From an uncultured Microcoleaceae cyanobacterium (GTDB lineage Bacteria > Cyanobacteriota > Cyanobacteriia > Cyanobacteriales > Microcoleaceae), in assembly GCA_938083405.1 (NCBI GenBank), contig CALKCV010000072.1, positions 1 to 6,381 on the forward strand: a DNA stretch of 6,381 nucleotides. Reading direction: 5' to 3'. The position numbers and the translations under genes are program-made. Below, piece after piece: positions 1-5,457 of the stretch. Each line of letters opens with the position of its first letter. The stretch's first letter is position 1. The notes beneath the pieces were generated by a model that had not been told where the DNA came from, ran no database searches, and saw only the letters and a program-made list of their open reading frames with translations.

Positions 1-113
1 AGAAGAAGAAGAAGAAAGAGCGAGATGACAATAAATATAAAAAGAGATTGAAAAATAAATACAGAGATCGAGAGAAAGAGAATGATGAAAAGAAGGAGAA
101 AAAGAAAGATAAA
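1..113 (+). other. Purine-rich low-complexity coding tract (Lys/Glu-rich insertion)
   Basis: The + strand is almost all A and G, opening with about five GAA/AAG trinucleotide steps. It encodes a highly charged segment with KKKKKERDD at the left edge and EKKEKKKDKD at its end. By comparison with the family, it lies just before the RCK strand PIVAEL. It therefore looks like an expanded surface loop inside the first RCK domain, not a separate domain. It probably arose by simple-repeat slippage. Confidence 0.6.
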
Positions 114-1343
114 GACTTACAGCCAATAGTTGCGGAACTACACTCGGAGCAATATCGAAGACTGGCTAAAAGCATCGCCCCAGAAGCCGTTACTACTCTA
201 AATGAAGCTGACATTTTGGGTTTGATTTTAGTTCAGACTTCCCGGAATATCGGCCTGGCAACAGTCTATTTAGATTTAGTAGGCTTTGAAAATAACGAAT
301 TTTATTTCTATCGCCCGGAGTTTGGTTGGCGGGGTCTAACTTTTGGCGAGTTACTATTTCGGTTTATTAAAAGCAGACCCATAGGGGTGCGTCGATATGA
401 TGGTATTGTGACGATAAAACCTAATTTTGATTACAAATTTGCTGACGATGACGAACTTATTGTTCTGGCAGAAGATGACTCTACGATTAAGTTTCACTCA
501 GAAGCAGTAGTAGAATCGAAAGCTGTCATCCATGGCGATCGCCAACTATATTCTGGGGGAGAAACTGAAAAGCATCTAATTATTAATTGGAACCCCAAAG
601 CGCCGATCGCCCTTCAAGAATATGCTAAGAATTTAGGGGAAGGTTCGGAGGTTAACTTGGTAGTAGAAAAGTTAACTTCAGAAATTAAAGAAAAATTTTA
701 CGAAATTTCAAATAATTTCCCCGAAGTACAAATGAATGTCTGGCAAATGAATGTTAGCTCTAATGAAGAATTAAAAGGCTTAAAGCCTTATGAATATAAC
801 AGCATTTCTATTTTGGCAGGTATCGGTAAAAATTCTGAAGAAATTGATGCAAAAACTCTGACTATTTTACTGGAACATCGGCAAATATTCACGGAATATA
901 CCCTAGAAACGGGAAAGAAGGTTGACACGGATTTGATTGCAGAAATAGTTAATTCTGACGATACGGAACTGGTGCTGAAAGCAGGGGTTAAAGATTTTTT
1001 GTTGTCTAATAAGTTTGTGTCGAAAATTTTAGCTCAGGTCTCTCAAGCCCCGGATGTGATGTTAATTTATCGGGAATTATTTTCGACTGAGGGTTGCGAA
1101 GTGCATCTCAAACCTGTAGGGCTTTATTTCCCACTAGAAACTCTGATGTTTCAAGATTTGACTTTTGCTGATTGCGTGTTGGCGGCCGGGAAGCGAGATG
1201 AAATATGTATCGGTCTGAGAATTGATGCTTTATCTCAGGAACAAGAAGAAAACTTTGGTATTGAGTTAATTCCACGTCTCGATCGCAATTTTAATTTGAC
1301 TAAGAATGATGCTTTAATTGTTATAGCTGAAGATGAAAGTTGA
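1..1343 (+). CDS. CASTOR/POLLUX-type RCK ion channel, C-terminal part (5' end outside window)
   Basis: The frame is open from nt 3 to the TGA at 1341-1343, with no stop before the left edge. The TTG at 48 is therefore unlikely to be the start, and the gene probably enters from outside. Counting from nt 3 there are 446 residues. Residues 1-38 are a Lys/Glu/Asp/Arg-rich tract. Next comes a strand PIVAEL (about 41-46), then DILGLILVQTSRNIGLATVY and the block GFENNEFYFYRPEF (about 94-107). GLTFGELL, PIGVRRYDG and DDELIVLAEDD follow, the usual close of an RCK C-terminal subdomain. A second RCK-like half starts at HLIINWNPKAP and includes ILAGIG, VDTDLIAEI, DFLLSNKFVSKILAQ, YRELFSTEG and a terminal ALIVIAEDE. 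This order matches the soluble part of CASTOR/POLLUX channels, which in plants are calcium/cation channels of the nuclear envelope. In bacteria the family is thought to be a membrane cation channel. The transmembrane pore is expected upstream and is not visible. The substrate ion is unknown. Confidence 0.85.
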   Translation, partial: KKKKKERDDNKYKKRLKNKYRDREKENDEKKEKKKDKDLQPIVAELHSEQYRRLAKSIAPEAVTTLNEADILGLILVQTSRNIGLATVYLDLVGFENNEFYFYRPEFGWRGLTFGELLFRFIKSRPIGVRRYDGIVTIKPNFDYKFADDDELIVLAEDDSTIKFHSEAVVESKAVIHGDRQLYSGGETEKHLIINWNPKAPIALQEYAKNLGEGSEVNLVVEKLTSEIKEKFYEISNNFPEVQMNVWQMNVSSNEELKGLKPYEYNSISILAGIGKNSEEIDAKTLTILLEHRQIFTEYTLETGKKVDTDLIAEIVNSDDTELVLKAGVKDFLLSNKFVSKILAQVSQAPDVMLIYRELFSTEGCEVHLKPVGLYFPLETLMFQDLTFADCVLAAGKRDEICIGLRIDALSQEQEENFGIELIPRLDRNFNLTKNDALIVIAEDES

Positions 1344-1419
1344 GGATGGAAATTTAAGCGATTTTAAGGTTGCCGGTGCTGTCTCTAATTATTGATTAAC
1401 CATTACCTATTACCGAACT

Positions 1420-1653
1420 ATGAAAAGATTGCTAATTGGATTAATTCGTGGCTACAAAATCTTAATTTCTCCCCTGCTGCCTCCCGCTTGTCGGTTTCAG
1501 CCGACTTGTTCTGAATATGGCATGGAGGCGATCGAAAGATTTGGGGCTTTTCGGGGTGGATGGATGGCTATTATGCGAGTTTTGCGCTGCCATCCTTTTC
1601 ATCCAGGAGGTTACGATCCGGTGCCGCCAAGGGACGATACAATTAATAATTAA
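1420..1653 (+). CDS. yidD: YidD, membrane protein insertion efficiency factor
   Basis: This 77-residue protein has the full YidD signature. An amphipathic N-terminus ([20 protein letters not shown]) is followed by [10 protein letters not shown] at 24-33, [12 protein letters not shown] at 37-48, and [17 protein letters not shown] at 53-69. Conserved cysteines are at 24, 30 and 57. YidD is a small peripheral protein of the inner membrane that assists YidC-dependent insertion of membrane proteins. The length is normal for the family. The start is the only ATG that gives the conserved N-terminus. No clear Shine-Dalgarno is visible, which is common in cyanobacteria. The last residues (INN) and the TAA stop come from an AATTAAT heptamer array, so the C-terminal tail seems to have been set by repeat sequence. 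It lies 76 bp after the channel gene with no obvious terminator, so co-transcription is possible. Confidence 0.95.
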   Translation: MKRLLIGLIRGYKILISPLLPPACRFQPTCSEYGMEAIERFGAFRGGWMAIMRVLRCHPFHPGGYDPVPPRDDTINN

Positions 1654-1671
1654 TAATTAATAATTAATAAT
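1641..1671 (+). repeat. AATTAAT heptamer array (STRR-like), overlapping yidD stop
   Basis: Four full copies of AATTAAT plus AAT run without interruption from 1641 to 1671. The yidD stop at 1651-1653 is inside the second unit. In gene sense it reads as TAATTAA repeats, the same orientation as the array at the end of the J-protein gene on the other strand. Confidence 0.9.
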
Positions 1672-1676
1672 GAACA

Positions 1677-1745
1677 ACGTTTCGGATAACAGGCAGTAGC
1701 CGCGTTCTACGTTTCGGATAACAGGCAGTAGCCGCGTTCTACGTT
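1677..1745 (+). repeat. 32-bp tandem direct repeat, two copies plus 5 bp
   Basis: Copy one is 1677-1708 and copy two is 1709-1740. They are identical, and ACGTT at 1741-1745 starts a third copy. Each unit begins ACGTTTCGGATAACAGG and ends CCGCGTTCT. GTAG and CTAC seven bases apart allow a small hairpin in each unit. There is no spacer, so it is not a CRISPR. It fills most of the gap between yidD and the sigma-like gene. Confidence 0.92.
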
Positions 1746-1768
1746 CCAATTAACAACTAACAACCGCC

Positions 1769-2434
1769 ATGCAAACCGCTCAATTTCCAGAATCAAATCA
1801 TCCTTTAGTTAAATCGCTTTTTCATCATAGCGATCGCGAGTTATTGACTCTATTTCAAAACTATCCCGATCGCGGCAGATATTTCACGGGTATTTATTGT
1901 CGCTATGGGGCGATCCTCAAGACTCTGATCGAACATTCCGTGCGATCGCCGGTCCAGGCAGATTATTTATTTGCTAAAACTTGGCAGCATATCTTCTACG
2001 AATTGCGAGGTCTAAATTTGCGCGAAGCTGACAGCGCGGAAGCAGAAAATCTTACTCTCCAAAACTGGCTGATTAATATTGCAGCAGTTAGTATTAATGA
2101 GGCCGAATTGCCTCCAGTGGAGTCTATTCATTATTCCTTGGAAGTTTCCCCGCCGCCGTTGTGGTGCTATATGGGACAGGTGTTAGACCAGTTGGAACCC
2201 CTTCTGAGGTCCATCGTCTTGATGGCTGAGACTTTCCACTGGAGCGAAACGCGCATTGCTGCTTATCTCCAGGCTGAGGGAGAGGCTATTTCTCCCCTGG
2301 AGATTAAGTCTTTGCTGCAAGAAGGATACAAACATTTAGAAATGAGTCTGCCAGAGGATATTAGGGGGATTTATTTGGATGAGGATTTCGATCGCTCTGT
2401 GGGGGAGGAGGCAAAGGAGACGGTACAGTCTTAG
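1769..2434 (+). CDS. Divergent sigma-70-family-like protein (cyanobacterial conserved)
   Basis: This 221-residue soluble protein has no signal peptide or membrane segment. The N-terminal half resembles sigma region 2: DRELLTLFQNYPDRGRYFTGIYCRYG at about 22-47 (written as one helical block), then SPVQADYLFAKTWQHIFYEL at 60-79, which is similar to the AEDLVQETFLRVW pattern of ECF sigma factors. The C-terminal half, LLRSIVLMAETFHWSETRIAAYLQ (about 145-168), resembles the sigma region 4 helix-turn-helix. The linker carries PPVESIHYSLEVSPPPLWCY (116-135), a block I recall as conserved in cyanobacterial homologues usually labelled sigma-70 family. Whether it really binds core RNA polymerase is not shown, and a regulatory or degenerate sigma relative is possible. 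The ATG at 1769 follows the 32-bp tandem repeats. No Shine-Dalgarno is evident. Confidence 0.7.
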   Translation: MQTAQFPESNHPLVKSLFHHSDRELLTLFQNYPDRGRYFTGIYCRYGAILKTLIEHSVRSPVQADYLFAKTWQHIFYELRGLNLREADSAEAENLTLQNWLINIAAVSINEAELPPVESIHYSLEVSPPPLWCYMGQVLDQLEPLLRSIVLMAETFHWSETRIAAYLQAEGEAISPLEIKSLLQEGYKHLEMSLPEDIRGIYLDEDFDRSVGEEAKETVQS

Positions 2435-2450
2435 ACGATCGCCTTTTCTG

Positions 2451-2468
2451 GTAAGATCGCAATCTTAC
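2451..2468. promoter_or_regulatory. Perfect 7-bp inverted repeat between two genes
   Basis: GTAAGAT (2451-2457) and ATCTTAC (2462-2468) are exact inverse complements around the loop CGCA. The pair lies 16 bp after the stop of the sigma-like gene and 35 bp before the next ATG. No T-run follows, so a rho-independent terminator is not well supported. It could be an operator or an RNA hairpin in the leader of the downstream gene. Confidence 0.4.
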
Positions 2469-2490
2469 ATAATTAACCCATCGTACTGAC

Positions 2491-2503
2491 AAAGGAAACA
2501 AAT
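2491..2503 (+). promoter_or_regulatory. Ribosome binding site candidate
   Basis: AAAGGAAA lies about 6-8 bases before the ATG at 2504. It is the clearest purine-rich Shine-Dalgarno-like site in the window and supports that start codon. Confidence 0.5.
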
Positions 2504-2977
2504 ATGAGCGAACCTGGAACCACGAGGATGCTACTTTCCCACAATTTCGAGCTACCCGAGGATACTTTTGCTAAATTCAGCCGGGAAGAATTCGCCGAAA
2601 TTTTTGCGGGAGGAGTGAGGGAATACCCCGAGATAAAATGCCGCCCGCTAGACCATCCCCACTGGATGGTAGAGATCCTCTTTCCGAGTAAAGATTTTTC
2701 GCCATTTCAAGTTGGTGAAATCTGCGCTAGTTCCCTGCTCGAAAAACGCGACCCAGAGAAGGATACCCCCCCTCGCCATGTCTTGATTTTAGCGGGACTG
2801 AAAAAAACTCCCCCTCTTAACAATTCCCCAGAGACTCTCCAAACCGGCGAGTGGGGCGTCGATGCTGTGGAAACTTTATCGCCAGAAGCATTTCTATCCT
2901 CCATTGACTGGGAGGAAAAGACGGCGGGTAAGACTATCGAGAACGTGTTTAAAATCCAAATGACAAAATATCCCTAG
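2504..2977 (+). CDS. Small conserved cyanobacterial protein, resembles DUF2656
   Basis: This 157-residue, probably cytoplasmic protein has no membrane segment or signal peptide. Recognisable blocks are RMLLSHNFELPED (8-20), FSREEFAEIFAGG (25-37), CRPLDHPHWMVEILFPS (46-62), FSPFQVGEICASSLLEKR (65-82), HVLILAGLKKTPP (92-104) and LQTGEWGVDAVETLSPEAFL (112-131). From memory this pattern fits the cyanobacterial family DUF2656, whose biochemical role is not known to me. The assignment was not checked by search. It lies 69 bp after the sigma-like gene on the same strand and could share its transcript, although the inverted repeat at 2451-2468 lies between them. It is the last plus-strand gene before a convergent minus-strand gene. 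Confidence 0.7.
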   Translation: MSEPGTTRMLLSHNFELPEDTFAKFSREEFAEIFAGGVREYPEIKCRPLDHPHWMVEILFPSKDFSPFQVGEICASSLLEKRDPEKDTPPRHVLILAGLKKTPPLNNSPETLQTGEWGVDAVETLSPEAFLSSIDWEEKTAGKTIENVFKIQMTKYP

Positions 2978-2996
2978 AGACCTCGAATTTTTCTTT

Positions 2997-3100
2997 AACC
3001 CAGAAACCGGGTTTTGTTGAAAATACCTTCGCCTCCCCGGAAAAATACCATTTGTCAGCGAAACAAACGCGAATTAGTTGGGTTTCGTTTCACTGGCAAA
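2997..3100. repeat. Degenerate palindromic element, relative of the 4502-4708 element
   Basis: Starting at 3002, AGAAACCGGGTTTTGTTG, then AATACCTTCGCC (3022-3033) and GGAAAAATACCATT (about 3039-3052) repeat the left end of the composite element at 4502 in the same order and with similar spacing. Further in, 3051-3064 and 3087-3100 form an imperfect inverted repeat with 12 of 14 bases paired. No matching right end is present, so this looks like a truncated or diverged copy. AACCC (2997-3001) pairs with GGGTT (3009-3013) followed by TT, and this small hairpin could weakly terminate the preceding gene. Confidence 0.65.
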
Positions 3101-3176
3101 CTTTTTCTTGCTGAAGAGCCCATCCTTGAAAACCACAAGGAAATATGGGGTGGATGGAATATGCAGGGGGAAAATG

Positions 3177-3215
3177 TTAATTATTAATTATTAATTATTA
3201 ATTATTAATTGTTAA
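3177..3215 (+). repeat. TTAATTA heptamer array (STRR-like), overlapping J-protein gene stop
   Basis: Four exact TTAATTA units (3177-3204) are followed by the variant TTAATTG (3205-3211) and TTAA. The stop codon of the minus-strand J-protein gene (3212-3214) lies at its right end. Read in the sense of that gene it is a TAATTAA array, as at yidD. Confidence 0.9.
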
Positions 3216-4342
3216 AGTATGGAATTAGCCAACCAGCCGCCGAACCAGAGACCCAAACTAGAAAGAGCAGCTAAAATAATAAAAGTAATAAAACCATTAA
3301 ATAACTCAATTAACCTCTCGCCAGCGACCATCCCCGCCACAACCGCAGACACCAGAGCGATCGCGCCCCAAGCCCCGACTATAAGAGCCGGTCCCGAATT
3401 AGCCATTGCCACGGCTATGTTGTTAGACTGAGCGGCACTCCAAGCACCACTCCAAGCCCCCCACCAGCCGCCCAACCAGAAACCCATGATGCCGCCGACG
3501 CCGTTGGGAGTTTTAGAAGCGACTACGGCATCGACGATAGTGCCAAACACATATCCCGCCGCAGCCCAAATAATAGAACCCAGAATTACTGGAACTATAT
3601 TAGTAGTGCCGAAACCGGCAATAAATCCTACCATAGCGATCGCTCCTGCCACCGTTACCACCACTGTCATAATCCTAATTCTAGGCTCAAAAGCAGCGAT
3701 CGCTCCCAACAAAGAACCAACTACAGCCCATGCCACGGCCGTCGGTACAGAGCCGACCCCGTCACCTGCGATCCAACCTGCGACCCCGCCACCGACCAAT
3801 AGAGCGATCGCCCAGGAACGCCCCGAAGCGTCCCCATCGATACTCAATACCGTCAGTCCCAAACAAGCTACACCCTCCACTAAAGCCCACGTCCAAGAAG
3901 GAACGTCGGCCACAACTAACACCCAACCGGTGCCTGCATAACAGAGGAAAGTTCCGATAGACCAACCCCAGGGGATATATTTCTCAGTTGGCGAAGGAGG
4001 GGATGGTGCCTGTCTGTGGGGTTGACGCGCCGAGGAGGCACCCGGGCGATCGCTGCCGTAACTCGGGGGCGGTGGTGGCGGTGGTGGCGGTGCGGTTTTC
4101 GCAGTAGGAGTACGCGCAGCCGGCAAACCTTGAGGATTATTTTTGAGTACCGCTTGCAACTGGCGATATGCTTCGTTAATCTCCACCAGACGAACTTGAG
4201 CCTTTGCCCGGAGGCGGGGGTTTTGGGAAAAGCGATCGGGATGCCAGACGAAGGCCATGTCCCGGTAAGCCTCTTTTACTTCCTTGAGGGAGGCACCCGG
4301 TTCTAATTCCAGAATTTCATAATATCGGTTGAAGTCGCTCAC
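3212..4342 (-). CDS. J-domain protein with proline-rich linker and polytopic membrane region
   Basis: This 376-residue protein has three parts. Residues 5-66 form a J domain with YYEILELEPGAS, KEVKEAYRDMAFVWHPDRF (HPD at 34-36) and VEINEAYRQL. The HPD triad is the contact that stimulates Hsp70/DnaK ATPase, so partnership with a DnaK is expected. Residues 70-120 are a Pro/Ser/Ala-rich linker with nine consecutive prolines at 85-93. Residues 124-374 are Gly/Ala/Val/Trp-rich with about eight or nine hydrophobic stretches, for example around 124-143, 150-167, 175-193, 200-217, 224-243, 248-274, 315-343 and 349-372. There is no Gly/Phe region, zinc-finger domain or DnaJ C-terminal domain, so it is a type III J protein and not DnaJ itself. 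The start is GTG; the downstream MSDFNRYYEIL-type N-terminus fits J domains. It is transcribed opposite to its neighbours. The role of the membrane part is unknown. Confidence 0.9.
   Translation of the reverse strand: MSDFNRYYEILELEPGASLKEVKEAYRDMAFVWHPDRFSQNPRLRAKAQVRLVEINEAYRQLQAVLKNNPQGLPAARTPTAKTAPPPPPPPPPSYGSDRPGASSARQPHRQAPSPPSPTEKYIPWGWSIGTFLCYAGTGWVLVVADVPSWTWALVEGVACLGLTVLSIDGDASGRSWAIALLVGGGVAGWIAGDGVGSVPTAVAWAVVGSLLGAIAAFEPRIRIMTVVVTVAGAIAMVGFIAGFGTTNIVPVILGSIIWAAAGYVFGTIVDAVVASKTPNGVGGIMGFWLGGWWGAWSGAWSAAQSNNIAVAMANSGPALIVGAWGAIALVSAVVAGMVAGERLIELFNGFITFIILAALSSLGLWFGGWLANSIL
4065..4095 (-). repeat. GGTGGC-type microsatellite encoding polyproline
   Basis: On the + strand GGCGGTGGT units repeat across 4067-4095. 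Read on the minus strand they are CCA/CCG/CCC codons encoding the nine-proline run in the J-protein linker. It is a likely site of length variation between strains. Confidence 0.7.
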
Positions 4343-4368
4343 TCTCTAATTATCAAGGGTTTTACTGC

Positions 4369-4397
4369 AGTCTAGCCTTCGCGGGCCGCAGGGCCAA
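4369..4397 (-). promoter_or_regulatory. Possible sigma-70 type promoter for the J-protein gene
   Basis: On the minus strand TTGGCC (4392-4397) and TAGACT (4369-4374) are separated by 17 bases, each matching four of six consensus positions. The predicted transcript would begin near 4362, giving a leader of about 20 bases before the GTG at 4342. The rest of 4343-4501 shows only a GGCC-rich stretch at about 4383-4396 and no gene. The match is modest and could be chance. Confidence 0.3.
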
Positions 4398-4501
4398 TTT
4401 TCGAGGGTTCGACTCTTGTTTCCATTTTGACCTATCTCAGCCGGAAAACCAAATCTCTGCTTGGCCCAATAATGATGGCCCTTGAATTAGGGGCAAAATT
4501 A

Positions 4502-4708
4502 AGAAACCTGGTTTTTTGGACAATACCTTCGCCATTTTAGGAAAAATACCATTCGTAGGTTGGGTGCAGCGTAGCGAAACCCAACAAAATCCTTGGATTT
4601 TGCTCGTTGATGTTGGGTTTCCGGCAGCGTAATGGCATCCGCCACGCTGCGCGAACGCTCTACCTACAAATAAAATGGCGAAGGTATTGTTGGAAAAACC
4701 GGGTTTCT
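4502..4708. repeat. Nested palindromic element (about 207 bp)
   Basis: The outer arms 4502-4539 and 4671-4708 are inverted repeats with 34 of 38 bases matching. They begin AGAAACC and contain ACAATACCTTCGCCATTTTA. Inside, GTAGGT (4555-4560) and ACCTAC (4662-4667) form a second pair. Within that lie AAACCCAACA (4577-4586) with TGTTGGGTTT (4611-4620), CAAAATC (4585-4591) with GATTTTG (4596-4602), and GCAGCGT (4624-4630) with ACGCTGC (4644-4650). No open frame of useful length is present. The GTAGGTTGGGT-type core is a repeat commonly seen in filamentous cyanobacteria (recalled, not searched). The arrangement suggests one palindromic element inserted inside another. No target duplication was found at the outer ends. 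Confidence 0.75.
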
Positions 4709-4734
4709 ATTCTACTAAAGAAAAAATTTGACTA

Positions 4735-4862
4735 GGGAGCATCCCATATTTGTAAAAATACTTTTTGACAACAGAAAAGCTCTTTTCCCTGTTGCCTGTT
4801 GCCTGTTGCCTGTTGCCTAAAAGCCTTAAACTTTTGGTTTTCTTCAAAATTGGGATGCTCCC
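4735..4862. mobile_element. MITE-like element, 128 bp, with 12-bp TIRs and 8-bp target duplication
   Basis: The left end GGGAGCATCCCA (4735-4746) and right end TGGGATGCTCCC (4851-4862) are exact inverse complements. They are immediately flanked by TTTGACTA at 4727-4734 and again at 4863-4870. That combination is the signature of transposition with an 8-bp target-site duplication. The interior is non-coding apart from a heptamer array and is too short for a transposase, so mobilisation would depend on a related full-length IS elsewhere. Eight-bp duplications occur in several IS families, so the family is not assigned. The right duplication ends on the A of the Uma2 start codon, so the element now forms most of that gene's leader. 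Confidence 0.88.
4788..4818 (+). repeat. CCTGTTG heptamer array (STRR) inside the MITE
   Basis: Four exact CCTGTTG units plus CCT occupy 4788-4818. Heptamer arrays of this kind are the STRR class known from cyanobacteria. It lies wholly between the inverted repeats of the 4735-4862 element, so it was either carried in with the element or expanded inside it. Confidence 0.92.
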
Positions 4863-4869
4863 TTTGACT

Positions 4870-5418
4870 ATGACTACAACCGCAGTTATCTCAAAAACTC
4901 CGACTATCTTCTCTCTGGAAGACTGGATGGAAAATCCACCGGAAGGTCAAGAATGGATAGACGGTCAATTATTGGAAAAAAATAGCATGACACTCAAACA
5001 CGCTCGCATTCAATTAAAACTAGGAACTTACTGGAGAAATTATAAAGAGTCCACCGAACAAGGAGGCGAAGTTTATACAGATGTGCCCTGTCGCACCGAA
5101 AAACAAGGTCTCCGCCCGGATGTTGCCTATCTCCCACCGGACTTAGTTGCCCGATATGGCGATGGGAAAGTGCTGCCTCAGAGTTTTCCTTTAAGTGCGG
5201 AAATCGTCTCGCCAACCGATCTGGCAGAGGATGTTATTGCTAAAGCACCGGAATATTTGGAGTCTGGGGGGGAGGAGGTTTGGTTGGTATTTCCAGAGAG
5301 TCGGTGGATTATGATAGTGACTAAAGAATCGCGACAAATTTTTATTTCTGGAGAAAACGCTAGCACTCAAAAGGTTTTAACTGGTTTCAGCGTTGGGGTT
5401 GACGAACTTTTGGGCTGA
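4870..5418 (+). CDS. Uma2-family (DUF820) PD-(D/E)XK nuclease-like protein
   Basis: With the ATG at 4870 the protein has 182 residues, normal for the family. It shows EGQEWIDGQLLE (25-36), H44 in LKHARIQLKLG, RPDVAYLPPDL (82-92), AEIVSPTD (110-117) and KAPEYLESGGEEVWLVFPE (125-143). D84, E111 and K125 are the candidate metal-binding and catalytic residues of the restriction-endonuclease-like fold. The family is greatly expanded in cyanobacteria. Its true cellular role is unsettled, and nuclease activity is inferred from the fold. Two upstream in-frame starts exist, ATG at 4855 and TTG at 4765. Both lie inside the inserted MITE, and the 35 extra residues encode hydrophobic repeat-derived sequence with no family similarity, so 4870 is preferred. 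No good Shine-Dalgarno precedes it. Neighbours give no functional partner. Confidence 0.88.
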   Translation: MTTTAVISKTPTIFSLEDWMENPPEGQEWIDGQLLEKNSMTLKHARIQLKLGTYWRNYKESTEQGGEVYTDVPCRTEKQGLRPDVAYLPPDLVARYGDGKVLPQSFPLSAEIVSPTDLAEDVIAKAPEYLESGGEEVWLVFPESRWIMIVTKESRQIFISGENASTQKVLTGFSVGVDELLG

Positions 5419-5457
5419 ATTGCGATCGCTTTGGGAAAGAGTTTTTAGTTTTCCTGG

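Noticed and set aside
48..50. TTG at 48 as the start of the channel protein
   Set aside because: The frame is open to the left edge, the TTG sits inside a lysine-rich run with no ribosome site, and the domain is missing its expected N-terminal part.
1677..1745. CRISPR array
   Set aside because: The repeat units are directly adjacent with no spacers, and only two copies exist.
2707..2904. Minus-strand open frame of 65 codons
   Set aside because: It lies wholly inside the DUF2656-like gene, and its product is Ser/Gly/Arg-rich with no recognisable motif.
3219..4306. Several plus-strand open frames opposite the J-protein gene, and a short minus-strand frame at 3762-3965
   Set aside because: They are low-complexity (Pro/Ala/Thr or Arg-rich) antisense or alternate-frame readings of a GC-rich gene that clearly codes a J domain on the minus strand.
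4400..4428. tRNA T-loop-like GGGTTCGACTC followed by CCA
   Set aside because: The stem does not pair properly, the spacing to CCA is too short for an acceptor stem, and no anticodon or D arm is visible upstream.
4495..4715. Target-site duplication flanking the 4502-4708 palindrome
   Set aside because: The flanks share only an ATT-like triplet that is offset relative to the ends; this is not convincing.
4765..4770. TTGACA as a promoter -35 box within the MITE
   Set aside because: The hexamer is a perfect consensus match, but no -10-like sequence occurs 16-18 bases downstream; that position is inside the CCTGTTG array.
4994..5366. Two minus-strand open frames inside the Uma2 gene
   Set aside because: They overlap a gene with clear family motifs and show no motif of their own.
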